Origin: an uncultured Pelagibacteraceae bacterium
Lineage (GTDB): Bacteria; Pseudomonadota; Alphaproteobacteria; Pelagibacterales; Pelagibacteraceae
Length of the DNA stretch: 64,000 bases
NCBI GenBank assembly: GCA_902573425.1
Contig: CACGJO010000004.1
Coordinates: forward strand, 1 to 64,000
Reading direction: 5' to 3'
Each line of letters begins with the position of its first letter. Position 1 is the stretch's first letter. The position numbers and the translations under genes are program-made. This document shows, in pieces, positions 9,590 to 22,200 of the stretch. The notes below the pieces were generated by a model that was not told the origin of the DNA, ran no database searches, and saw only the letters and a list, made by a program, of their open reading frames with translations.

Positions 9590-12500
9590 TTATGTTTTGG
9601 TTTCTTCTTGCTTAATTTCTAACTCTTTTTTTTCGAGCTGTTCTAATCTAATTTTGTCTTGATCTTGGGCAACTTTATTTAATTTATTTTTAGTAAATCC
9701 TGTGCCTGCGGGAATTAGTCTTCCTACTATAACATTTTCTTTTAATCCCTGAAGACTGTCTGTTTTACCTTTTATTGCTGAGTCAGTTAATACTCGAGTT
9801 GTTTCCTGGAATGAGGCTGCAGAAATAAATGAATTTGTTTGTAATGATGCTTTAGTAATTCCTAAGAGAACTCTTTCTCCTGATGCTGGCTTTTTATTAT
9901 CTTTTTTTAGCTCAGTATTAATTTCATCAAGCTTAATTTTATCAATCATTTCCCCGCTAAGTAATTTTGAGTCGCCTGGATCTTTGATTTCAACTTTTTT
10001 CAACATTTGTCTCACAATTGTTTCAATATGTTTATCGTTAATTACCACTCCTTGCATTCTATATACTTCTTGAACTTCACTAACAAAATATTCTGTAAGA
10101 GCCTCAACACCTAAAATTCTCAAAATATCATGAGGCGCTGGAGCTCCATCAAGTAAATATTCCCCTTTTTTAATTTTTTCTCCTTGATTGAAATTAGTAT
10201 GTTTACCCTTTGGTATTAAATAATTCGATGAATTTCCATCAGAGGTAACTATAGAAATTTTTTGCTTACCTCTTACTTCTTTACCAAATTGAATTGTTCC
10301 ATCATTTTCAGCGATTATTGCACTATCTTTTGGTCTTCTTGCCTCGAATAGTTCGGCAACTCTTGGTAGACCTCCTGTAATATCTTTTGTTTTAGAAGTT
10401 TCTTTTGGTAACCTTGCTAACACGTCTCCAGCAGATATTTTTTGACCATCTTTAACAGATAAAATTGAGTCAGGTACTAAATAATATCTTGCCTCATTTC
10501 CATCAGCTTTTTTAATAACTTCGCCATCGTTATTTCTTAGAGTAATTCTTGGTTTCAAATCTGAATTTTTCGATTGCGATCTCCAATCCAAAACTGATTT
10601 TGCTGATATACCTGTAGCATCATCAAGGGTTTCAGCTAAAGATATTCCTTCAACCAAATCCATATAGTTTGCAACTCCCCCCGTTTCAGCAATTACTGGT
10701 AAAGTATAGGGATCCCATTCACATATTTTTTTACCTTTGCCTATTTTATCTCCATGTTGAAAATATATTTTTGCTCCATAAGGAATTTTGTACAAGGCTA
10801 GTTGTCTACCATTATCATCTTCTAATGATAATTGTGTATTTCTTCCCATCACAATCGTATTATTTTTTGAGTCTTTTATTAAATTTTTATTATTTATTTT
10901 TAGTATTCCTTGATTAACAGAGATCACAGATGACTCCTCTTTAATTTGAGCAGTACCTCCTACGTGGAATGTTCTCATAGTTAATTGGGTCCCTGGTTCA
11001 CCAATGGACTGTGCAGCTATCATACCTACAGCCTCACCTATACTAACTAATTTACCTCTAGCTAAATCTCTTCCATAACTCATGGCACAAACACCACTCT
11101 TTGAACCGCATGTAATTACAGAGTAAACTTTTACAGATTTTACTCCTGCTGCATCAATTTTTTCACAATCAAATTCGTCAATCAGTTTTTCTTTTTTTAT
11201 TAAAACCTCTCCAGTAATTGGGTTTTTAATATCTTCGCCAATTACTCTGCCTAGGACTCTTTCAGATAAACTAACCAGAACATTTCCGCCCTCTATAATT
11301 TCTGACAGTGTGATAGTAGATTTTGACTTACAATCGCATTCTTTTTTAGTAATTTGTAAATCTTGTGCAACATCACATAATCTCCTTGTAAGATAACCCG
11401 AGTTTGCAGTTTTTAATGCAGTATCAGCCAGTCCTTTTCTAGCACCATGAGTAGAGTTAAAGTACTCTAAAACCGTTAATCCTTCTTTAAAATTTGAAAC
11501 AATTGGCTGTTCTATAATTTCACCTGATGGTTTTGCAATCAAGCCACGCATTCCAGCTAATTGTTTCATTTGCGCTGGTGATCCTCTAGCGCCTGAGTCA
11601 GCCATCATATAGACCGAATTTGTCTCTATTCTTCCATCTGGGTATTTTTTTTCTGCAGAAGAAATCTCTTTCATCATTTCATTTGCAATGGAGTCTGTAC
11701 ATTTCGACCAAATATCAACTACTTTATTATATTTTTCCCCTCTAGTTATCAAACCATCTTGATATTGTTTTTCATATTCCTCTATTTGTTTTTTAGTTTG
11801 ATTTACAAGTTTTTCTTTTGTTTTTGGAATTATTAAATCATTTTTACCAAAAGAAATTCCAGCTTTAAAAGCGTGTTTGAAACCCAGTTCTTTTATACTA
11901 TCACAAAAAATAACAGTCTGTTTTTGTCCACAATACCTGTAAACAGTATCAATTATTTCAGATACAGCTTTTTTGTTAAGTAGTTTGTTTGTCAAAGAAA
12001 AACCAATTTTGTGATGTTTCGGTAATGTTTCAGCTAATAAAAATCTTCCTGCTGTGCTTTGATGTTTTTCAATAATTTTTTTACCATCTTTATCTACTGT
12101 AGAAAATTGAGAAATAATTTTTGAGTGTAAGCTTATAAGTTTTCTCTCTAATGCATTGTTTATTTCATCAACGTTTAGAAAGATACCTTGTGGTTTTTCT
12201 TTTTCATTATCTTTAGATTGAGATAGATAATATATTCCCAAAACGATATCTTGGCTTGGAACTATAATTGGCTTACCGTTTGATGGGCTTAATATATTAT
12301 TTGTAGACATCATTAAAACTCTAGCTTCAAGTTGGGCTTCTAAACTTAATGGAATGTGAACAGCCATTTGATCACCATCAAAATCTGCATTAAATGCTGC
12401 ACACACTAAAGGATGTAACTCAATTGCATTTCCCTCAATTAGTTTTGCCTCAAAAGCTTGAACACCTAATCTATGTAAAGTTGGAGCTCTGTTTAACAAA

Positions 12501-13768
12501 ATAGGATGTTCTCGAATAATGTGTTCTAATGAGTCCCAAACCTCACTTCTTTGTTTTTCAACCATTCTTTTTGCTTGTTTAATAGTTGTTGCTAAACCAA
12601 GTTTCGCCAATCTTGCATATAAAAAAGGCTTAAAAAGTTCTAAGGCCATTTTTTTTGGTAATCCACATTGATGTAATTTCAGCTCCGGTCCAACTACAAT
12701 TACAGAACGACCAGAATAATCTACTCTTTTCCCAAGTAAATTTTGTCTAAATCTTCCTTGTTTACCTTTGAGCATTTCTGCTAAAGATTTTAATGGCCTT
12801 TTACCAGTTCCAGTAATTACCCTTCCTCTTCTACCATTATCAAACAGAGCATCGACGGACTCTTGCAACATTCTTTTTTCATTTCTAACTATTATTTCTG
12901 GTGCTTTTAAATCTAATAATCTCTTTAATCTGTTATTTCTGTTTATTACTCTTCTGTAAAGATCGTTAAGATCTGAAGTGGCAAATCTCCCACCATCTAA
13001 TGGAACTAACGGTCTCAACTCAGGTGGAATGACGGGGATAGTAGTTAAAATCATCCATTCCGGTTTATTACCAGATTCAATAAATGACTCTATAAGCTTC
13101 AATCTTTTTAAAGTTCTTTCTTCGGTAACTTTTGATTTAGTCTCTTTAAGAGAAACTCTCAATTTTTCTCTTTCTTTTTGTAAATCTATATTTATTAATA
13201 TTTCTCTTACAGCTTCAGCACCAATGCCAGCAGTGAAACCATCCTCACCGTATTTTTCTTGAGCTTTACTAAATTCGTCTTCTGTTAATAATTGTCCTTT
13301 TTTTAGTTCTGTTAATCCCGGCTCTATAACTATAAAGCTCTCAAAATATAATACTTTCTCAACTTCTTTAAGTTTCATATCTATTGCTAAAGAAATTCTA
13401 CTTGGTAGTGATTTTAAAAACCAAATATGAGCAACTGGACATGAAAGATTAATATGGCCCATTCTTTCTCTTCTCACATTAGATTTTGTAACCTCTACAC
13501 CACACTTTTCACAAATAATTCCTCTAAACTTCATACGTTTATATTTTCCACATAGGCACTCGTAATCTCTTACCGGGCCAAAAATTCTAGCACAGAAAAG
13601 ACCGTCTTTTTCAGGTCTAAAAGTTCTGTAATTAATTGTTTCAGGTTTTTTTATTTCGCCAAAAGACCATGACTTTATTTTATCTGGACTTGCTAAAGTA
13701 ATTTTAATATGGCTAAAACTTTTTTCAGGTAAATTTTGTTTTGTATCTTTAAATAATTGTTTTCTCAT
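9590..13768 (-). CDS. rpoC: DNA-directed RNA polymerase subunit beta'
   Basis: This 1392-residue protein is the catalytic large subunit of RNA polymerase. The N-terminal zinc finger uses Cys71, Cys73, Cys86 and Cys89; the active-site motif [12 protein letters not shown] lies near residue 460 and holds the three Asp residues that bind magnesium; the second Cys cluster (CDCKSKS ... [13 protein letters not shown]) is present, followed by the bridge/trigger region [24 protein letters not shown]. Length is normal for alphaproteobacteria. It follows rpoB by two bases. Confidence 0.99.
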   Translation of the reverse strand: MRKQLFKDTKQNLPEKSFSHIKITLASPDKIKSWSFGEIKKPETINYRTFRPEKDGLFCARIFGPVRDYECLCGKYKRMKFRGIICEKCGVEVTKSNVRRERMGHINLSCPVAHIWFLKSLPSRISLAIDMKLKEVEKVLYFESFIVIEPGLTELKKGQLLTEDEFSKAQEKYGEDGFTAGIGAEAVREILINIDLQKEREKLRVSLKETKSKVTEERTLKRLKLIESFIESGNKPEWMILTTIPVIPPELRPLVPLDGGRFATSDLNDLYRRVINRNNRLKRLLDLKAPEIIVRNEKRMLQESVDALFDNGRRGRVITGTGKRPLKSLAEMLKGKQGRFRQNLLGKRVDYSGRSVIVVGPELKLHQCGLPKKMALELFKPFLYARLAKLGLATTIKQAKRMVEKQRSEVWDSLEHIIREHPILLNRAPTLHRLGVQAFEAKLIEGNAIELHPLVCAAFNADFDGDQMAVHIPLSLEAQLEARVLMMSTNNILSPSNGKPIIVPSQDIVLGIYYLSQSKDNEKEKPQGIFLNVDEINNALERKLISLHSKIISQFSTVDKDGKKIIEKHQSTAGRFLLAETLPKHHKIGFSLTNKLLNKKAVSEIIDTVYRYCGQKQTVIFCDSIKELGFKHAFKAGISFGKNDLIIPKTKEKLVNQTKKQIEEYEKQYQDGLITRGEKYNKVVDIWSKCTDSIANEMMKEISSAEKKYPDGRIETNSVYMMADSGARGSPAQMKQLAGMRGLIAKPSGEIIEQPIVSNFKEGLTVLEYFNSTHGARKGLADTALKTANSGYLTRRLCDVAQDLQITKKECDCKSKSTITLSEIIEGGNVLVSLSERVLGRVIGEDIKNPITGEVLIKKEKLIDEFDCEKIDAAGVKSVKVYSVITCGSKSGVCAMSYGRDLARGKLVSIGEAVGMIAAQSIGEPGTQLTMRTFHVGGTAQIKEESSVISVNQGILKINNKNLIKDSKNNTIVMGRNTQLSLEDDNGRQLALYKIPYGAKIYFQHGDKIGKGKKICEWDPYTLPVIAETGGVANYMDLVEGISLAETLDDATGISAKSVLDWRSQSKNSDLKPRITLRNNDGEVIKKADGNEARYYLVPDSILSVKDGQKISAGDVLARLPKETSKTKDITGGLPRVAELFEARRPKDSAIIAENDGTIQFGKEVRGKQKISIVTSDGNSSNYLIPKGKHTNFNQGEKIKKGEYLLDGAPAPHDILRILGVEALTEYFVSEVQEVYRMQGVVINDKHIETIVRQMLKKVEIKDPGDSKLLSGEMIDKIKLDEINTELKKDNKKPASGERVLLGITKASLQTNSFISAASFQETTRVLTDSAIKGKTDSLQGLKENVIVGRLIPAGTGFTKNKLNKVAQDQDKIRLEQLEKKELEIKQEETKT

Positions 13769-13770
13769 TT

Positions 13771-16700
13771 TTAATTCAATTCTATATTTAATCCTAATGC
13801 TCTGATTTCTTTTACTAAGACGTTAAATGACTCGGGTATACCAGACTCAAAATTTTCGTCTCCTTTAACAATTGTCTCATAAACCTTTGTTCTTCCAGCA
13901 ACATCATCTGATTTTACTGTCAAGATTTCTTGAAGAGTATATGAAGCACCATATGCCTCTAGTGCCCAAACCTCCATCTCACCGAATCTTTGTCCTCCTA
14001 ATTGAGCTTTTCCACCTAATGGTTGTTGAGTTACTAAACTATATGGCCCTGTTGACCTTGCGTGTATTTTATCTTCAACAAGATGATGTAATTTTAACAT
14101 GTAGATTATCCCAACTGTTATAGGTCTATCAAATTTTTCCCCAGTTCTACCATCCCAAAGATTTGTTTGACCTGTATTTGGCAAGTTTGCTAGTTCAAGC
14201 ATTTTAGTAATATCTTGGGTTGAGGCTCCATCAAAAACAGGTGTTGCTATCGGTACACCATTTGAAAGATTACCACAAAGTTCTTTTAGTTCTTTTTTTT
14301 CAAATTTTCTTATTACTTCATTGTAGATTTCTTTACCGTAAATTCCTTCTAATGTGACTGTTAAATTAGAGTCGTTTTTTTTATTGAAATATTCATCTGA
14401 AATTTTCCTAATTTTTTCTCCTAATTCAGAGCATGACCATCCTAAATGTGTTTCTAATATTTGACCTACATTCATTCGACTAGGTACTCCAAGCGGGTTC
14501 AATACGATGTCCACTGGTTTGCCTGTTTCCATGTAGGGCATATCTTCGACTGGAACTATTTTGCTAATTACTCCTTTATTTCCATGCCGACCTGCCATCT
14601 TATCACCTGGCATTAATCTTCTTTTAACTGCCACAAAAACTTTAACTACTTTCATAACGGTTGGTAACAAGTCATCACCTTGTTTGATTTTTAAAACTTT
14701 ATCTTCAAACCTTAGTTGAATGTCTTTTTGAGCACTATTATATTGTTCTTTTAATTGTAAAACTTTATTGCTTGTATCTTTATTTTTTAATTCAAGCCTC
14801 CAATACTCTTTGATATTGAGCTTATCTAACAATTCTTTATCTAAAATAGAGCCTGCTTTTAAATCTTTAAAAGATTTTATTATTTCTTCTTTTTTTAAAA
14901 TTTCGTTTAATCGTAATTTAATATTTCTTTCTAAAATCTCTTCTTCAACTTGTTTATCTTCTTGAACAGCTTCAATTTCAGATCGTTCAATTGCTATTGT
15001 TCGCTCATCCTTTTCAACCCCATGTCTATTAAATACTCTTACGTCCACTACTACACCACCACTTCCAGGTGGTAATTTAAGTGAACTATCTCTTACATCT
15101 GTGGCTTTTTCTCCGAATATAGATCTCAGTAATTTTTCTTCAGGACTGGATGCTGTTTCTCCTTTAGGTGTAACCTTTCCGACTAATATATCTCCTGGGT
15201 TTACCTCGGCTCCAATATAGACTACTCCAGACTCATCTAGGTTTCTCAAGCTTTCTTCACTTACATTGGGAATATCTCTAGTTATTTCTTCAGTGCCCAA
15301 CTTTGTATCCCTAGCCATCAGCTCATGTTCCTCTATATGTATAGAGGTAAAAACATCGTCTGTTACACACCTTTCAGAAATTAATATCGAGTCTTCGAAA
15401 TTGTAACCTTGCCATGGCATAAATGCTACCGTAACATTTTTTCCTAAAGCCAACTCGCCAAGTTTAGTGGCAGGCCCATCTGCTATAATATCCCCTTTTT
15501 TTATAACATCACCAACTTTAACAAGTGGTTTTTGGTTTATACAAGTATTTTGGTTTGATCTTTGAAATTTTAATAAATTATATATATCAACACCAGACTT
15601 TGATAAATTTTTCTCTTCTGTGGCTTTAACAACAATTCTTTTTCCATCGATTTTATCTACAACACCATTTCTATTTGCAACAATTGTAACTCCAGAGTCT
15701 AAAGCAACATCACCTTCAATACCAGTGCCCACAAGAGGTGATTCTGGTTTTAATAATGGAACAGCCTGACGCATCATATTTGACCCCATTAAAGCTCTAT
15801 TAGCATCATCGTTTTCTAAGAAAGGAATTAAAGATGCTGCAACTGATACTAATTGTTTTGGTGAAACATCGATGTAGTCTATATTTTCTCTTCTTGATAA
15901 AATAAAATTTAGTCCTTTTCTACATGACACAAGTTCTTCAACAAAGTTACCCAACTCATTAATTGGTGAATTTGCTTGGGCTATAGTAAATTTTTCTTCT
16001 TCAATTGCTGATAAATATTCGATTTTGTCAATTATTTTTCCATTCGTAACTTTTTTATAGGGGCTCTCAATGAAACCATATCGATTTACTTTGGAGTATG
16101 TGGCCAAACTATTAATTAGTCCAATGTTCGGTCCTTCGGGCGTCTCTATTGGACAAATTCTGCCGTAATGAGTTGGGTGAACATCTCTTACTTCAAAGCC
16201 AGCTCTTTCCCTAGTTAATCCACCGGGTCCAAGCGCGGAAACTCTTCTTTTATGAGTAATTTCTGATAGTGGATTTGTTTGATCCATAAACTGGGACAAC
16301 TGTGATGTACCAAAAAAATCTTTAAAAGAAGTAGTTATGGGCTTTGCGTTTATCAAGTCTTGGGGCATTGACGACTCTATTTCTAAGAGTGTAGACATTT
16401 TTTCTTTGATTGTTCTTTCCATTCTCAGAAGACCAATTCTAAATTGATTTTCTACTAATTCTCCTACAGATCTAACTCTTCTATTTCCTAAATGATCTAT
16501 ATCGTCAACCTCTCCCTTTCCATCTCTAAGATCTAGCATGAACTTAATTATTGAAATTATATCATTCGAAGTAAGAACTCTGGTTGTCTCAGGTGTTTTT
16601 AAATCTAATTTTGCGTTTAATTTAACTCTACCAACATCTGATAAATCATACCTTTCTTTACTAAAATACAAATTTTTAAAAACTTCTTCAGCTATTTCAG

Positions 16701-17865
16701 TGCTTGGAGGTTCTCCTGGTCTTAAAACTTTATAAATATCATTTAATGCTTCCTCTTTATTGTTATTTTTATCTAACTTAATTGTTTCAAAAATATAAGG
16801 TCCCCTTATAATTGAATCTACGTTTGCTAATTCGATGTTGTATTTTTCAGATAATAAAATTTTTTCTAATAAATCACTTGTTAAATTAAAACCAGATTTT
16901 AAAATTATTTCACCTTTATTATCTTTGATATCCTCTTTTGTATATTTCCCAATTAATTCATCTGTTGAAACAAGAATTTCCTTTAAGCCTTTTGCTTTTA
17001 AATTTTTTGCTAATACGAGGTTTAATTTTTCACCTTTTTTTAATATCTTCTTTTTGTTTTTTTTATCAATTAAATCAAATTGTAGTTTAATTGGTCTTTT
17101 ATATTTTTCTGGTTCAAATTGAGTTGACCATGAATTAGTTACTTTGTCATAGCTAAAATTTTCGTATGAATAAAATGTCTTTAAAATTTCTTCTCTTGTT
17201 TTACCTAAAGCATAAAGAAGTGTCGTAATAGGAATTTTCTTTTTTCTGTCAATTCTAAAATACAATATGTCCTTTGGGTCAAATTCGAAATCTAACCAAG
17301 AACCTCTTCCTGGTATAATCCTACAATTAAAAAGCAATTTTCCACTCGCATGTGTTTTTCCTTTATCATGATCAAAAAATACGCCAGGACTCCTGTGCAT
17401 TTGGTTTACGACAACTCTTTCAACACCGTTAACAACAAACGTCCCGCTTGGAGTCATTAATGGAAGATCTCCAATAAAAACTTCTTGTTCTTTAGCAGAT
17501 AAAATTTGTTTTGTATTTTCAGTATTGTCTATATCAAAAACTACAAGTCTTAAATTGGCTTTAAGGGCAGCTGAGTAAGTCAAACTTCTTTGTCTACACT
17601 CAGTTACATCAAATTTTGGTTTTCCTAACCTATAAGATATAAATTCTAAAGAAGATTTTTCAGACGCGTCATTAATTGGAAATACACTTTCAAAAACTTT
17701 AGTTAAACCTTTGCTATAAATTGAATTAGCTTTTTGATCAGTTTTTTTTATAAATTCATTAAAAGAATTTTTTTGAACTTCAATTAAATTAGGTATCGAT
17801 AAAGTTTCTTTTAATCTTCCAAAACTTTTTCTGATACTTTTCTTTTGCGTAAAAGATAATTCCAT
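13771..17865 (-). CDS. rpoB: DNA-directed RNA polymerase subunit beta
   Basis: At 1364 residues this is full-length RpoB. The rifampicin-binding region is wild type, with [20 protein letters not shown] followed by [19 protein letters not shown]. Other anchors are [20 protein letters not shown] and the C-terminal clamp block [20 protein letters not shown]. It begins only 41 bases after rplL; the long attenuator-bearing rplL-rpoB spacer of enterobacteria is missing, so control of the beta operon must differ. Confidence 0.99.
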   Translation of the reverse strand: MELSFTQKKSIRKSFGRLKETLSIPNLIEVQKNSFNEFIKKTDQKANSIYSKGLTKVFESVFPINDASEKSSLEFISYRLGKPKFDVTECRQRSLTYSAALKANLRLVVFDIDNTENTKQILSAKEQEVFIGDLPLMTPSGTFVVNGVERVVVNQMHRSPGVFFDHDKGKTHASGKLLFNCRIIPGRGSWLDFEFDPKDILYFRIDRKKKIPITTLLYALGKTREEILKTFYSYENFSYDKVTNSWSTQFEPEKYKRPIKLQFDLIDKKNKKKILKKGEKLNLVLAKNLKAKGLKEILVSTDELIGKYTKEDIKDNKGEIILKSGFNLTSDLLEKILLSEKYNIELANVDSIIRGPYIFETIKLDKNNNKEEALNDIYKVLRPGEPPSTEIAEEVFKNLYFSKERYDLSDVGRVKLNAKLDLKTPETTRVLTSNDIISIIKFMLDLRDGKGEVDDIDHLGNRRVRSVGELVENQFRIGLLRMERTIKEKMSTLLEIESSMPQDLINAKPITTSFKDFFGTSQLSQFMDQTNPLSEITHKRRVSALGPGGLTRERAGFEVRDVHPTHYGRICPIETPEGPNIGLINSLATYSKVNRYGFIESPYKKVTNGKIIDKIEYLSAIEEEKFTIAQANSPINELGNFVEELVSCRKGLNFILSRRENIDYIDVSPKQLVSVAASLIPFLENDDANRALMGSNMMRQAVPLLKPESPLVGTGIEGDVALDSGVTIVANRNGVVDKIDGKRIVVKATEEKNLSKSGVDIYNLLKFQRSNQNTCINQKPLVKVGDVIKKGDIIADGPATKLGELALGKNVTVAFMPWQGYNFEDSILISERCVTDDVFTSIHIEEHELMARDTKLGTEEITRDIPNVSEESLRNLDESGVVYIGAEVNPGDILVGKVTPKGETASSPEEKLLRSIFGEKATDVRDSSLKLPPGSGGVVVDVRVFNRHGVEKDERTIAIERSEIEAVQEDKQVEEEILERNIKLRLNEILKKEEIIKSFKDLKAGSILDKELLDKLNIKEYWRLELKNKDTSNKVLQLKEQYNSAQKDIQLRFEDKVLKIKQGDDLLPTVMKVVKVFVAVKRRLMPGDKMAGRHGNKGVISKIVPVEDMPYMETGKPVDIVLNPLGVPSRMNVGQILETHLGWSCSELGEKIRKISDEYFNKKNDSNLTVTLEGIYGKEIYNEVIRKFEKKELKELCGNLSNGVPIATPVFDGASTQDITKMLELANLPNTGQTNLWDGRTGEKFDRPITVGIIYMLKLHHLVEDKIHARSTGPYSLVTQQPLGGKAQLGGQRFGEMEVWALEAYGASYTLQEILTVKSDDVAGRTKVYETIVKGDENFESGIPESFNVLVKEIRALGLNIELN

Positions 17866-17906
17866 TCAACTAATAATTTTTTGGTACTACGAGAACTATA
17901 CCTGTA

Positions 17907-18275
17907 TTACTTTAATTCTACTTTAGCGCCAGCCGCTTCTAACTTTTTCTTAGCTTCTTCGGCGTCTTTTTTGGGCACTGCTTTTTTAATCTCTTTCGGA
18001 GCTGCTTCAACTAAATCTTTGGCTTCTTTTAAACCTAGACCAGTTATTGCTCTAACTTCTTTAATAACATTAATTTTTTTATCACCAGCAGCATTTAAAA
18101 ATATTGTGAATTCACTTTTCTCTTCAGCTGGAGCTGCTCCGCCAGCGGCTGGTGCAGCAGCCACAGGTGCTGCAGCAGTTACTCCCCATTTTTCCTCTAG
18201 TTGTTTAGAAAGTTCTGCAGCTTCGACTACTGTCAATTTTGAAAGTTCATCTATTATTTTGTTTAAGTCAGCCAT
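17907..18275 (-). CDS. rplL: 50S ribosomal protein L7/L12
   Basis: The 122-residue protein is L7/L12, the multicopy stalk protein that recruits translational GTPases. It shows the N-terminal dimerisation domain ([19 protein letters not shown]), an Ala/Pro/Gly-rich hinge at about residues 34-52, and the C-terminal domain with [24 protein letters not shown]. It follows rplJ after 14 bases, the normal L10-L12 order. Confidence 0.98.
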   Translation of the reverse strand: MADLNKIIDELSKLTVVEAAELSKQLEEKWGVTAAAPVAAAPAAGGAAPAEEKSEFTIFLNAAGDKKINVIKEVRAITGLGLKEAKDLVEAAPKEIKKAVPKKDAEEAKKKLEAAGAKVELK

Positions 18276-18289
18276 GTATAAAGATTTAG

Positions 18290-18802
18290 TTAATTTTTTT
18301 TGCTCTTCTCGTGCGCTAAAATAGCAATTTTTGAGCCTGGCGCAAGTAAAATACTTAAAAACTTCTGTGCAGGAGTAGACAAAATACCTATTATTTTTGC
18401 TCTTGCCTCATCTAATGTGGGTAGTGTGGCGATTTTAGCCACATCCTCAGCCTGTAAAACCTTACCATCCATATAACCGGCTACTATTTTTAAACTAGAT
18501 CCACTTTTTGCATATTTAGATAAAATTTTAGCAGACATGATAGGATCGGATGAAATTGCAGCGGCTGTAGGTCCTGTAAAAAACTTTTCAAGCTCTTTGT
18601 ATTTGGTATCCTTCAATGCAATTTTAGTTATTTTATTTTTTGTAACTTTAAAAAAAATTCCACTTTTTCTCATCTCATCCCTAATCTTATCAAGTTCATT
18701 TACATTGAGACCTTGATAATGAGCAATCATAACGGCCTCATTTGAGGTAAAAACTTTTTTCATTTCTTCAACGTAGTTTTTCTTTTGTTGCTTGCTCATC
18801 AT
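18290..18802 (-). CDS. rplJ: 50S ribosomal protein L10
   Basis: L10 (170 residues) anchors L7/L12 dimers to the ribosome. The segment [18 protein letters not shown] and the [15 protein letters not shown] block are typical, and the C-terminal helix that binds L7/L12 is present. Two consecutive ATG codons (18802 and 18799) could each serve as start. It overlaps the end of rplA by four bases. I see no room for a separate L10 leader. Confidence 0.96.
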   Translation of the reverse strand: MMSKQQKKNYVEEMKKVFTSNEAVMIAHYQGLNVNELDKIRDEMRKSGIFFKVTKNKITKIALKDTKYKELEKFFTGPTAAAISSDPIMSAKILSKYAKSGSSLKIVAGYMDGKVLQAEDVAKIATLPTLDEARAKIIGILSTPAQKFLSILLAPGSKIAILAHEKSKKN

Positions 18803-19497
18803 AATTTCACCTCTTTAAAGTTAAATTTTATACTTGGGCTCATTGATGAAGATAAATAAAAATTCTTTATATTTTCAGAATTAAATATTGTTGATTTATC
18901 CTTTTTTAGACTCTGAAATACTGAATTAAGATTTTCTATTATTTTATTTGTTGTAAAAGTTTTTCTGCCAATTGATAGTCCGACATTACCATCTTTATCA
19001 TTTTTGATTTCAACAATCTTATTTTTAATTTTTGTAACAGCATTGACCAAATCATCTGAAACGGTACCTAATTTTGGATTTGGCATTAACCCTTTTGGTC
19101 CAAGAATTTTACCCAGTTTTCCTAATTTTGACATCATAGAAGGGGTACAAATAAGTTTATCAAAATTAATTTGGCCTGAAGTCATTTTTTGGATCAAATC
19201 CTCTGATCCAAAAACATCAGCTCCACTTTTTTTAGCATCGTTAAGTTTATTTCCATCACATAATACAGCTACCTTGAATTTTTTACCATTTCCATTTGGC
19301 AATTCGATGATTGTTCTAAGATTTGAATCACCGCCTTTAATTTTTTTTAAATTTATTTTAAAAGACAAATCAATTGAATCAATAAATTTTGTTGTTGACA
19401 TTTTTTTTATTAAATCAATTTTGTTATCCAAATTATCGACTTTATTTTTTTCTTTTTGTTCAAATAGTTTTTTAAACCTTTTAGATTTCTTTTTCAT
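18799..19497 (-). CDS. rplA: 50S ribosomal protein L1
   Basis: L1 forms the mobile stalk at the E site and represses the L11 operon in other bacteria. The 232-residue protein has an unusually Lys-rich N terminus, then the L1 core with NPKLGTVSDDLVNAVTKIKN and SIGRKTFTTNKIIENL. The LGKLGKILGPKGLMPNPK motif is intact. It starts one base after the rplK stop region, a normal L11-L1 pair. Confidence 0.97.
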   Translation of the reverse strand: MKKKSKRFKKLFEQKEKNKVDNLDNKIDLIKKMSTTKFIDSIDLSFKINLKKIKGGDSNLRTIIELPNGNGKKFKVAVLCDGNKLNDAKKSGADVFGSEDLIQKMTSGQINFDKLICTPSMMSKLGKLGKILGPKGLMPNPKLGTVSDDLVNAVTKIKNKIVEIKNDKDGNVGLSIGRKTFTTNKIIENLNSVFQSLKKDKSTIFNSENIKNFYLSSSMSPSIKFNFKEVKL

Positions 19498-19922
19498 TAT
19501 TTCTTAACCTCTATTCCCATTGATCTTGCTGATCCACATATTATTTTAGTCGCTTCTTCAATACTGTGTGCATTTAAATCCTTCATTTTTTCTTTTGCAA
19601 TAGTTTCAGCTTGTTTTAAAGTAATCGATCCAACAATTACTCGTCCTGGTTCTTGAGATCCACTTTTTAATTTAGCTGCTTCTCTAATAAAATGAGATGC
19701 TGGAGGAGATTTTATAATAAAGTCAAACTTTTTATCTTTATAAACAGTAATAACAACTGGAACTGGTTTTCCCATAAATGATTTTGTTTTTTCATTAAAT
19801 GATTTACAGAATTCCATAATATTTATTCCTCTTTGCCCTAATGCTGGTCCAACGGGAGGTGCTGGGTTAGCTTGACCACCTTTAATTTGAAGTTTTACAT
19901 ATCCTGCAATTTCTTTTGGCAT
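19497..19922 (-). CDS. rplK: 50S ribosomal protein L11
   Basis: The 141-residue L11 binds the GTPase-associated centre of 23S r[24 protein letters not shown] spans the N-terminal domain and carries the proline-rich thiostrepton contact; the C-terminal ends with [10 protein letters not shown]. Length is normal. It overlaps nusG by one base and rplA by one base, so nusG-rplK-rplA are probably one coupled unit. Confidence 0.98.
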   Translation of the reverse strand: MPKEIAGYVKLQIKGGQANPAPPVGPALGQRGINIMEFCKSFNEKTKSFMGKPVPVVITVYKDKKFDFIIKSPPASHFIREAAKLKSGSQEPGRVIVGSITLKQAETIAKEKMKDLNAHSIEEATKIICGSARSMGIEVKK

Positions 19923-20446
19923 TAGTTTTTCTCCACTTGGTTAAATTCTAAATCAACTGGTGTAGGACGCCCAAAAATTGAGACAGAAACTTTTAATCTT
20001 GATTTATCTTCGTCAATTTCCTCAACTAAGCCACTAAACGAAGCAAAGGGTCCGTCACATACTCTTACTTTTTCACCTATCTCAAAACTTATCCCTGCAG
20101 ATGGATTAGTTTCTGTTTCGGTAATTTGATTCATAATTTTTTTAACTTCATTTTCAGAAACTGGGACAGGTTTCCCCTCGGGACCTAGGAAGCCACTAAC
20201 TTTCTGTATATTTTTTATTTTATGATAAATTTGTTTATTTAAATCTAGTTTAACAAGAATGTAACCAGGAAAATATTTCTTTTGTTTTTGGGTTCTTTTG
20301 CCTTTTTTAACTTCTGTAACTTTATGAGTTGGAACCAAAACCTCGCCCAAATTAGTTTCCATTGAGGATTTTACCATAACATCTTTTATTGAATCTGCTA
20401 CTTTTTTTTCAAATCCTGAATAAGCTTGCACGATATACCAATTCAT
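19922..20446 (-). CDS. nusG: Transcription termination/antitermination protein NusG
   Basis: NusG (174 residues) couples RNA polymerase to ribosomes and Rho. The N-terminal NGN domain begins [20 protein letters not shown] and holds the [11 protein letters not shown] core; the KOW domain is at the C terminus ([21 protein letters not shown]). It follows secE by four bases, the universal secE-nusG arrangement. Confidence 0.98.
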   Translation of the reverse strand: MNWYIVQAYSGFEKKVADSIKDVMVKSSMETNLGEVLVPTHKVTEVKKGKRTQKQKKYFPGYILVKLDLNKQIYHKIKNIQKVSGFLGPEGKPVPVSENEVKKIMNQITETETNPSAGISFEIGEKVRVCDGPFASFSGLVEEIDEDKSRLKVSVSIFGRPTPVDLEFNQVEKN

Positions 20447-20450
20447 AAAA

Positions 20451-20642
20451 TTAGAAATTAATAGTTAAAATTAAATCTAGGAAAAACTTTAAAATTTGAT
20501 CAAGTAATAAAAAAAATACTGCTGCTAAGCTTGCGAGAACAAAAACCATTAATGCTCCAGTTACAGTGTCTTTCTTTGTAGGCCAAGTAACTCTAAATGC
20601 CTCTTGCTTTACTTCTTGAAAAAATTTTAAAGGATTAATCAT
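20451..20642 (-). CDS. secE: Preprotein translocase subunit SecE
   Basis: This 63-residue protein is the short, single-span SecE found in most bacteria. It has the amphipathic FFQEVKQEAFRVTWPTKKDT segment and one C-terminal membrane helix (about residues 29-55). SecE clamps SecY in the SecYEG channel. Only 10 bases separate its start from the encoded CCA end of tRNA-Trp, so processing of that tRNA would leave a very short leader. Confidence 0.97.
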   Translation of the reverse strand: MINPLKFFQEVKQEAFRVTWPTKKDTVTGALMVFVLASLAAVFFLLLDQILKFFLDLILTINF

Positions 20643-20652
20643 AATTTTTTTT

Positions 20653-20728
20653 TGGCAGGAGCGGAGGGAATCGAACCCCCAACCTCCGGTTTTGGAGACC
20701 GGCGCTCTACCAATTGAGCTACGCTCCT
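20653..20728 (-). tRNA. tRNA-Trp (CCA anticodon)
   Basis: Read on the minus strand, this 76-base tRNA starts AGGAGCG, which pairs with CGCTCCT, and carries a G discriminator and an encoded CCA end. The anticodon stem CCGGT/ACCGG encloses the loop CTCCAAA, giving anticodon CCA for Trp. The T loop is the standard TTCGATT. It lies six bases after the tuf stop codon and 10 before secE, so it is co-transcribed with both. Confidence 0.97.
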
Positions 20729-20734
20729 AGTAGC

Positions 20735-21928
20735 TTACTTAATAATCTTCGTAACCACCCCAGCTCCAACAGTTTTGCCGCCCTCTCTAATTGCAAAGTT
20801 TAGTTTCTCACTCATTGCAATTGGAGTTATTAGTTTAACGTTAAATTTTGCATCATCACCAGGCATAACCATTTCTGTTCCTGATGGTAGTGTTACTTCA
20901 CCGGTTACATCGGTTGTTCTAAAGTAAAACTGAGGTCTATATTTGGTAAAAAAAGGAGTATGCCTTCCACCCTCATCTTTTTTTAAAACATACGCTTGTG
21001 CTTCAAACTCAGTGTGTGGAGTTACAGATCCTGGTTTAGCTAATACTTGCCCTCTTTCTATATCTGTTCTTTCGACACCTCTTAATAATGCTCCTATGTT
21101 ATCGCCGGCTTCACCTGTGTCTAAAATTTTTCTAAACATTTCAACGCCAGTTATCACAGTTTTTTTTGTTTCTTTAATACCAACTATTTCTAATTCTTCA
21201 CCAGTTTTAACTACACCTTGTTCTACTCTTCCTGTTGCAACTGTTCCTCGTCCTGAAATAGAAAAAACATCTTCTACTGGCATTAGAAATGGTTTGTCTT
21301 TCGGTCTGGCTGGTTGAGGTATAGTTTCATCAACTGCTTTCATTAATTCCATTATTGCATTTTTTCCAGTTGCCTCATCTTTGCCTTCAACAGCATTTAA
21401 CGCTGAACCTTTAATGATAGGAATTTTGTCTCCTGGAAATTTATATGATGTTAAAAGTTCTCTAATTTCTGTCTCAACTAATTCCACAAGTTCTTTATCT
21501 TTAACTTGATCAATTTTATTTAAGAAAACTACAATTGCAGGAACACCAACTTGTCTTGCAAGTAGAATATGTTCTCGCGTTTGTGGCATTGGACCGTCAG
21601 CAGCATTGACAACTAAAATTGCCCCATCCATCTGAGCAGCTCCAGTTATCATGTTTTTTACATAATCAGCATGGCCTGGGCAATCAACGTGAGCATAATG
21701 TCTTTTTTCTGTTTCATACTCAACATGAGCAGTTGAAATAGTAATACCACGTTCTTTTTCTTCAGGAGCTTTGTCTATCTGATCATATGCAATAAATTCT
21801 GCTCCACCTTTTTCTGCAAGCACTTTTGTTATAGCTGCAGTCAAAGTTGTTTTACCGTGATCCACGTGACCTATTGTACCAATGTTACAATGAGGTTTGT
21901 TTCTTTCAAATTTTTTCTTGTCCGCCAT
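20735..21928 (-). CDS. tuf: Translation elongation factor Tu
   Basis: EF-Tu delivers aminoacyl-tRNA to the ribosome. The 397-residue protein has G1 GHVDHGKT (20-27), [12 protein letters not shown] and the domain II/III signatures [12 protein letters not shown] and [19 protein letters not shown]. It lies between tRNA-Gly and tRNA-Trp, like tufB in enterobacteria. No second copy lies after fusA, so this is the only tuf seen in the window. Confidence 0.99.
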   Translation of the reverse strand: MADKKKFERNKPHCNIGTIGHVDHGKTTLTAAITKVLAEKGGAEFIAYDQIDKAPEEKERGITISTAHVEYETEKRHYAHVDCPGHADYVKNMITGAAQMDGAILVVNAADGPMPQTREHILLARQVGVPAIVVFLNKIDQVKDKELVELVETEIRELLTSYKFPGDKIPIIKGSALNAVEGKDEATGKNAIMELMKAVDETIPQPARPKDKPFLMPVEDVFSISGRGTVATGRVEQGVVKTGEELEIVGIKETKKTVITGVEMFRKILDTGEAGDNIGALLRGVERTDIERGQVLAKPGSVTPHTEFEAQAYVLKKDEGGRHTPFFTKYRPQFYFRTTDVTGEVTLPSGTEMVMPGDDAKFNVKLITPIAMSEKLNFAIREGGKTVGAGVVTKIIK

Positions 21929-21973
21929 TTTTTTTCCTTTTCTTTTTCTTTATAATAATTTTTAAACTTTATT

Positions 21974-22047
21974 TGGAGCGGATGAGGAGAATCGAACTCC
22001 TAGCATCAGATTGGAAATCTGAGGTATTACCATTATACGACACCCGC
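21974..22047 (-). tRNA. tRNA-Gly (TCC anticodon)
   Basis: The 74-base minus-strand sequence begins GCGGGTG, paired with CATCCGC (one G-T pair), with discriminator T and an encoded CCA. The anticodon stem TCAGA/TCTGA holds the loop TTTCCAA, so the anticodon is TCC (Gly, GGA/GGG). It lies 46 bases after tRNA-Tyr and 45 bases before tuf, the Tyr-Gly-tuf order also known from the enterobacterial tufB operon. Confidence 0.96.
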
Positions 22048-22093
22048 ACAATCCAAACTTTTTCGCCCTCTATTATAAAACACTTCGTAAGTT

Positions 22094-22179
22094 TGGTGGA
22101 GGGGGAAAGATTCGAACTTTCGAAGACCGAAGTCAACGGGTTTACAGCCCGCCCCATTTGACCGCTTTGGTACCCCTCC
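22094..22179 (-). tRNA. tRNA-Tyr (GTA anticodon)
   Basis: An 86-base class II tRNA on the minus strand: acceptor GGAGGGG pairs with CCCCTCC, followed by discriminator A and encoded CCA. The anticodon stem CGGGC/.. with loop CTGTAAA gives GTA (Tyr), and the long variable arm (GACTTCGGTC) is typical of bacterial tRNA-Tyr. It is the first gene of the 22-kb minus-strand cluster. Confidence 0.96.
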
Positions 22180-22200
22180 TTTAACTTTGTTAAGGGATAC

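Noticed and set aside
17881-18324. 147-codon plus-strand frame opposite rplL
   Set aside because: It mirrors the Ala-rich hinge and charged helices of L7/L12 and has no motif.
19004-19507. 167-codon plus-strand frame opposite rplA
   Set aside because: Antisense to L1; composition reflects complement of Lys/Asn codons.
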